Part shown: positions 60,185 through 64,000 of the stretch, one piece after another
Layout: each line of letters starts with the position of its first letter
Position numbering within the stretch: position 1 is the stretch's first letter
Assembly (NCBI GenBank): GCA_027946555.1
Contig: JAPEVC010000043.1
Coordinates: 1-64,000, forward strand
Direction of reading: 5' to 3'
Length of the DNA stretch: 64,000 bases
From: Gnomoniopsis sp. IMI 355080
Taxonomy: Eukaryota; Ascomycota; Sordariomycetes; Diaporthales; Gnomoniaceae
Translations under genes and position numbers: made by a program
Notes under the pieces: model-generated
What the model saw: the letters and a program-made list of their open reading frames with translations, nothing else
The model's database searches: none
What the model was told of the DNA's origin: nothing

Positions 60185-60860
60185 ATGGTAAATCACATTC
60201 ATTGACAACCAATTAAAATAACTCAGAAATGCTAACAACAGTCGTTAAAGTCTGAGAAGGCCCAGAACCCCATGCGGGAGCTCCGCATCCAGAAGCTCGT
60301 CCTCAACATCTCCGTCGGCGAGTCTGGTGACAGACTGACCCGTGCCGCCAAGGTGCTCGAGCAGCTGTCTGGTCAGACTCCTGTCTACAGTATGTTTTGA
60401 ACCTCGTCTCCTCCTCGAACGAATGCATCTCAATGCCTGGTGTACCAAGTTTTAGTCACTCTAACCCACCACCCTCTCCACAGGCAAGGCCCGTTACACC
60501 GTCCGTACCTTCGGTATCCGCCGTAACGAAAAGATTGCTGTCCACGTCACTGTCCGTGGCCCTAAGGCCGAGGAGATTCTCGAGCGTGGCCTCAAGGTCA
60601 AGGAGTACGAGCTGCGCAAGCGCAACTTCAGTGAGACCGGCAACTTCGGCTTCGGTATCTCTGAGCACATCGATCTCGGCATCAAGTACGACCCCGGTAT
60701 CGGTATCTACGGCATGGACTTCTACTGCTGCATGACCCGTCCCGGCGAGCGTGTTGTCCGTCGCCGCCGCGCCAAGGGCCGCATCGGTGCCTCCCACCGT
60801 ATCACCCGTGACGACACCGTCAAGTGGTTCAAGCAGCGCTTCGACGCTGTTGTCCGATAA
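60185..60860 (+). CDS. RPL11: 60S ribosomal protein L11 (uL5)
   Basis: Three exons (60185-60187, 60242-60389, 60484-60860) give 175 residues, the family's length. The protein binds 5S rRNA in the large subunit. Conserved stretches: AQNPMRELRIQKLVLNISVG, TPVYSKARYTVRTFGIRRNE, GFGISEHIDLGIKYDPGIGI and RRAKGRIGASHRITRDD. The first coding exon is only the ATG, directly followed by a 54-nt intron (donor GTAAAT, acceptor GCTAACAACAG). An intron straight after the start codon is common in ribosomal protein genes and may help expression. It is divergent from SmB. Confidence 0.95.
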
Positions 60861-61154
60861 ATGTTTTCTTTCGGACTGCGGTGGGGACTTGAAACAATCC
60901 ACACAATAAAAAACGGCAAAAGGAGTTTTCTGAGGGCTTTTGAAATAGGAGTTGGCACGGGAACAGATCTCAAAATCTGATGGACTGGGTTTTTACATGG
61001 AAAGTGTATATCGCACGCGGATACTTGACGATCTTTAACTCGTCTCTCCAGCTCGTTCTGAAATTCCATCAGTCGAGCTACGGCCTCAGAGTCCGACCGG
61101 CTACCATACCGGCTTTTCCTTCAGTTTGTGACTCCATATGCCAAGTTGCGTTCA

Positions 61155-63312
61155 TTATACGCCGTTCTCAACGTTAGAGACCTTCGCCTCGCCATCCTTG
61201 TCGGTAATGCTCATCCGATTAATTCTCCTCTGCCAGGGGTTCTCATCTCCCCACCCTTGCTTCGCAACGATCCTGCTTCTTTTCACTGCGTCTTTCTCCA
61301 GAAACAGCCAGTCAATCTCCTCAAGAGTAAGATTGGTCGTCTCTGGGTAGCAGAAGTAGACAAGGGGAACGAATGCGAAGTTCAAGCACATGAAAATCAA
61401 GTACCCTTTCCATGCAAGGTTCGTTAGAAGCGTCGGTGTAATCATCACAACAACTATCCGGTCTGTCAGCAACGAGAAATCTCTGGTGAATGGGTTCTTC
61501 GCAACCTACAGAAGTTCCACAGCCAATTCGACGAGATACCAACAGCCGTTCCCTTTGCCCTGACATGCAAAGGAAGTATCTCTGGCACGTAGACCCATGG
61601 TATGCAATTTGCGGTAGCCCCGAAGATTAGCTTTTGAGATGTCAGCTCGCAGTTCGCTGACAGTGTGGCCATGCTCAAGCGACGATTGACTTACCATGTA
61701 GAGGAAGAAGAAAGCCACGCTGGCGGATGATGTGCTCTTCGCCAGCTGGCCTCCCTGGTCCTGAAAGCTGAGCAAGATGGATATCATCATCATGCAAATG
61801 CCCAATCCGAAAGAGCCCCACATCATGGGCTTGCGTCGTCCGTACTTGTCGAGGAGGAAGGTGGGCCAAAGAGAACCGATGGGAAACATGAGATTGATGA
61901 CACCACCAAGGAGAAGAGACAAGTTCCGGCTAAGACCAACGTTCTGCTCCAACACCGATGTGATGTAGTAAACCTAAAAGCTTGATGTCAGTTATTGCGC
62001 AAAGTAGCAGAGTCGACACATAAAGTACGGTGTTCGAGCTCAGTTTGAAAAAGGTACCTACAACGAGATTGATGCCTCCCATCTGGTTCATGAACTGCAT
62101 TCCGTAGGCCAACAGCACACGCCTACCCGTCTGAACCTCATCTCGCTTGAGCAGCTGCGACCATCGGTACTCCCCATGCTCGCGCTCAATTTTCAGCGTC
62201 TCGAGGACTTCATTCTCTTCCTTGCGAATCTTGGGATCGTCCGGCGGCAGATCGTAGACTTTGCAGAGGACCTCCAGTGCCTCGGCACCCTTGCCGTGCG
62301 CATAAAGATATCTCGGAGATTCAGGCAGCCCAAAGACAAGGAAGATGACAACCTAAGAGGTCGTTAGCAAGAAAGAAGAAAAATCATTGACAGGGCGGTG
62401 GATTGTGTGTAGATTCTCCGTACAAAAGCGAACAAGACCTGGCAGGCGATAGGCAAACGCCATGCGACAGCAGCCGGGCTGGACACAAAACTCATCCCAT
62501 AGTCGAACCAGTAAGCAATGACAATGCCGACGCCGACAAATAATGGCTCGGAGGAGACAAGACGCCCTCGTTTGGAGGCTTCACACAGCTCAGACTGATA
62601 CATGGGAACGGTGCTCGTTTCGATTCCGGTCCCGATTCCTGTGATGTATCGAGCGATCATGATGTGGGGAACGGAGTATGCACATGCCTACGGAGTGTTA
62701 GAAAACCGCTACAGGCTCAAAGATGATTTCCTTGGGGTGGGATCTTTGGTCTCGGGGTGGCTCATGGTGCTCGGTGTCTTTGCGTTGTAGAAAAGGGAAT
62801 GGGAGGACTCACTTGTAAAGCGCCACCAACAATGATGAAACCCATCGCTATCCACATTGCTAGTCTACGACCTGTTTTCTCACAAACTGCGAAGGACAAA
62901 ATACAGCCTGAAAAGGCTCCAAGATTGTATATTGAAACCTGTGAGAGATAAGTAAGTGGAAGCCGGCTCCCCTTAGCTGGGTGACCTACAATAATTCCCT
63001 CGAGTCCCGAGTCCTATAACATAAGTCAAATCAGCCAACAGTTGTCAAGGTAATGGACAGTGTACAGTGTATGGAACAAACATACAGGGTGGCCAAATTG
63101 ATTGAGCCAGTCTGCATTCCCAACGATGCCTGAGAACACACCCTAATATCGCCCGGTTCAGCTGATGATCGAGAATGCGGTCCACGCATGTACCAGCCAT
63201 ATCCATTGCTACCCACCTGATCGTACCCAAACAGAACAAATGCAAGCTGGCAAGCTATGGTGATGGCCATCCGTAGCCGGAAACCCCGGCCAAACCAACT
63301 TGTTTGAATCAT
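61155..63312 (-). CDS. MFS hexose transporter (sugar porter family)
   Basis: Nine exons (63312-63217, 63142-63086, 63013-62990, 62938-62813, 62687-62424, 62352-62062, 61973-61695, 61630-61510, 61453-61155) close to 518 residues. Signatures in order: LFGYDQGVFSGIVGNADWLNQFG, CEKTGRRLAMW, ARYITGIGTGIETSTVPMYQSE, GLPESPRYLYAHGKG, MNQMGGINLVVYYITSVLEQ, LDKYGRRKPMMW, VYVPEILPLHVRAKGTA and CYPETTNLTLEEIDWLF. All are typical of fungal quinate/hexose-type porters. It probably imports sugars across the plasma membrane and the substrate is unknown. It converges with RPL11 (294 bp apart). It is more intron-rich than the transporter at 29455 and not closely similar to it, so this is not a local duplicate. 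Confidence 0.92.
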
Positions 63313-64000
63313 AATGGTGCTGTATGTACTCTTCTGGTGAAGTTACGAATAGTGTCGACAGCGCATTACGCAAACTGACCAGTCACTGAATATAGGTAGA
63401 CTTGGAAAAAGACTCCTTCCAAAAAACTCGGTCTACCAGCAACGTTTGACATTATTTGGCACCTTGATCTGGTTTTATAGAATCGGTGCACCAGCTGGCG
63501 GACTTGAGGAGAAACGAGCGTCATGTCGTCGCCGGCTTCCTTGATTGGGACTAGCCGACCTAAATAACTTATACAATATCGATCCGGTACCAGGTTGTTA
63601 ATTAGGTAGGGAGGAAGCCCTACGTGATGTTTGATTGGGGCGCATCCCACTTGTTAGCATCTAGCCGAGAAACCGGCAGTCCATGTTTGAATGCTCTGGC
63701 CTGTGCATATTTTTGGGTGGCATCCGGTTTATAACCGAGAATAGATCGAACGAGTCTCGTTAGTAGATGAGTGGAGGCGACCCGCTACGGGACTGTCCCG
63801 GCGACCCAGGGTTTTCGATGGGGGCATCGAGAGTCTCTTCAGCACTTTTGCCAGAACCCAAGAAGTAATTGACCCTGGACCATCGAGCGAGACGCAGGAC
63901 GGAACGAACCCTCCATTCCATGGAAAGTGGTATTCTGAGGAATAAATTAATATGCTCCCGTGCAATAACAATATCTGCCTAGGTAGTCTTTCTGTAATGT
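63313..64000. other. Intergenic at the window edge
   Basis: Promoter side of the sugar porter. Short minus-strand frames (63366-63650, 63729-63971) show no family features. A gene continuing beyond the window cannot be excluded. Confidence 0.4.

Noticed and set aside
1..64000. tRNA or rRNA genes, CRISPR array, intact transposons
   Set aside because: I looked for tRNA T-loop signatures and for terminal or long repeats by eye and found none that I could support. A dedicated tRNA and repeat search would be decisive.

Overview
The window is nuclear DNA of a filamentous ascomycete (Pezizomycotina, most likely Sordariomycetes). Genes are split by short GT-AG introns (about 40-320 nt, many with CTAAC/CTGAC branch sites). 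The gene families are typical of these fungi: HET-domain and NACHT/STAND proteins, a 2EXR protein, DUF4112, an arrestin-like protein, a GH18-CBM1 chitinase, MFS sugar porters and a Kex2-processed alpha-type pheromone precursor. The pheromone core LCLFHGQGCW is close to what I recall of the Cryphonectria parasitica Mf1 pheromone (W-CLFHGEGCW). That hints at Diaporthales, but it rests on memory and one peptide.

Layout. 0-11 kb: a small membrane/coiled-coil ORF, a vWA-like protein, a DUF4112 protein, a two-exon HET-domain protein, a Ras-like protein with a degenerate nucleotide site, and a 2EXR protein. 12-18 kb: glutathione-dependent formaldehyde dehydrogenase, the pheromone precursor with 13 copies of its core, and an HSL-type esterase. 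18-27 kb: a STAND (NACHT) protein with a frameshift, an arrestin-like protein, and a 14-exon chitinase. 29-36 kb: two convergent MFS transporters and a DapA-family aldolase. 36-41 kb: a gene-poor stretch with a relic of a fungal rhodopsin-domain gene. 41-50 kb: a BcsA-like GT2 synthase, a GH12 glucanase and UDP-glucose dehydrogenase. 51-61 kb: pyruvate carboxylase, mitochondrial pyruvate carrier MPC1, SmB and ribosomal protein L11. 61-63 kb: a sugar porter.

How the genes fit together. Three stories stand out. (1) A polysaccharide locus of GT2 synthase, membrane-tailed GH12 and UDP-glucose dehydrogenase resembles in logic a bacterial cellulose operon, and is the best candidate for an undescribed system. 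(2) Mating and nonself genes (pheromone, HET, STAND) share the left half. (3) Pyruvate carboxylase and MPC1 are near neighbours and act on the same mitochondrial or cytosolic pyruvate pool.

Exon structures were built by eye from splice motifs, reading frame and family resemblance. For every multi-exon gene listed the phases close to a whole number of codons. No tRNA, rRNA, CRISPR array or intact transposon was recognised.
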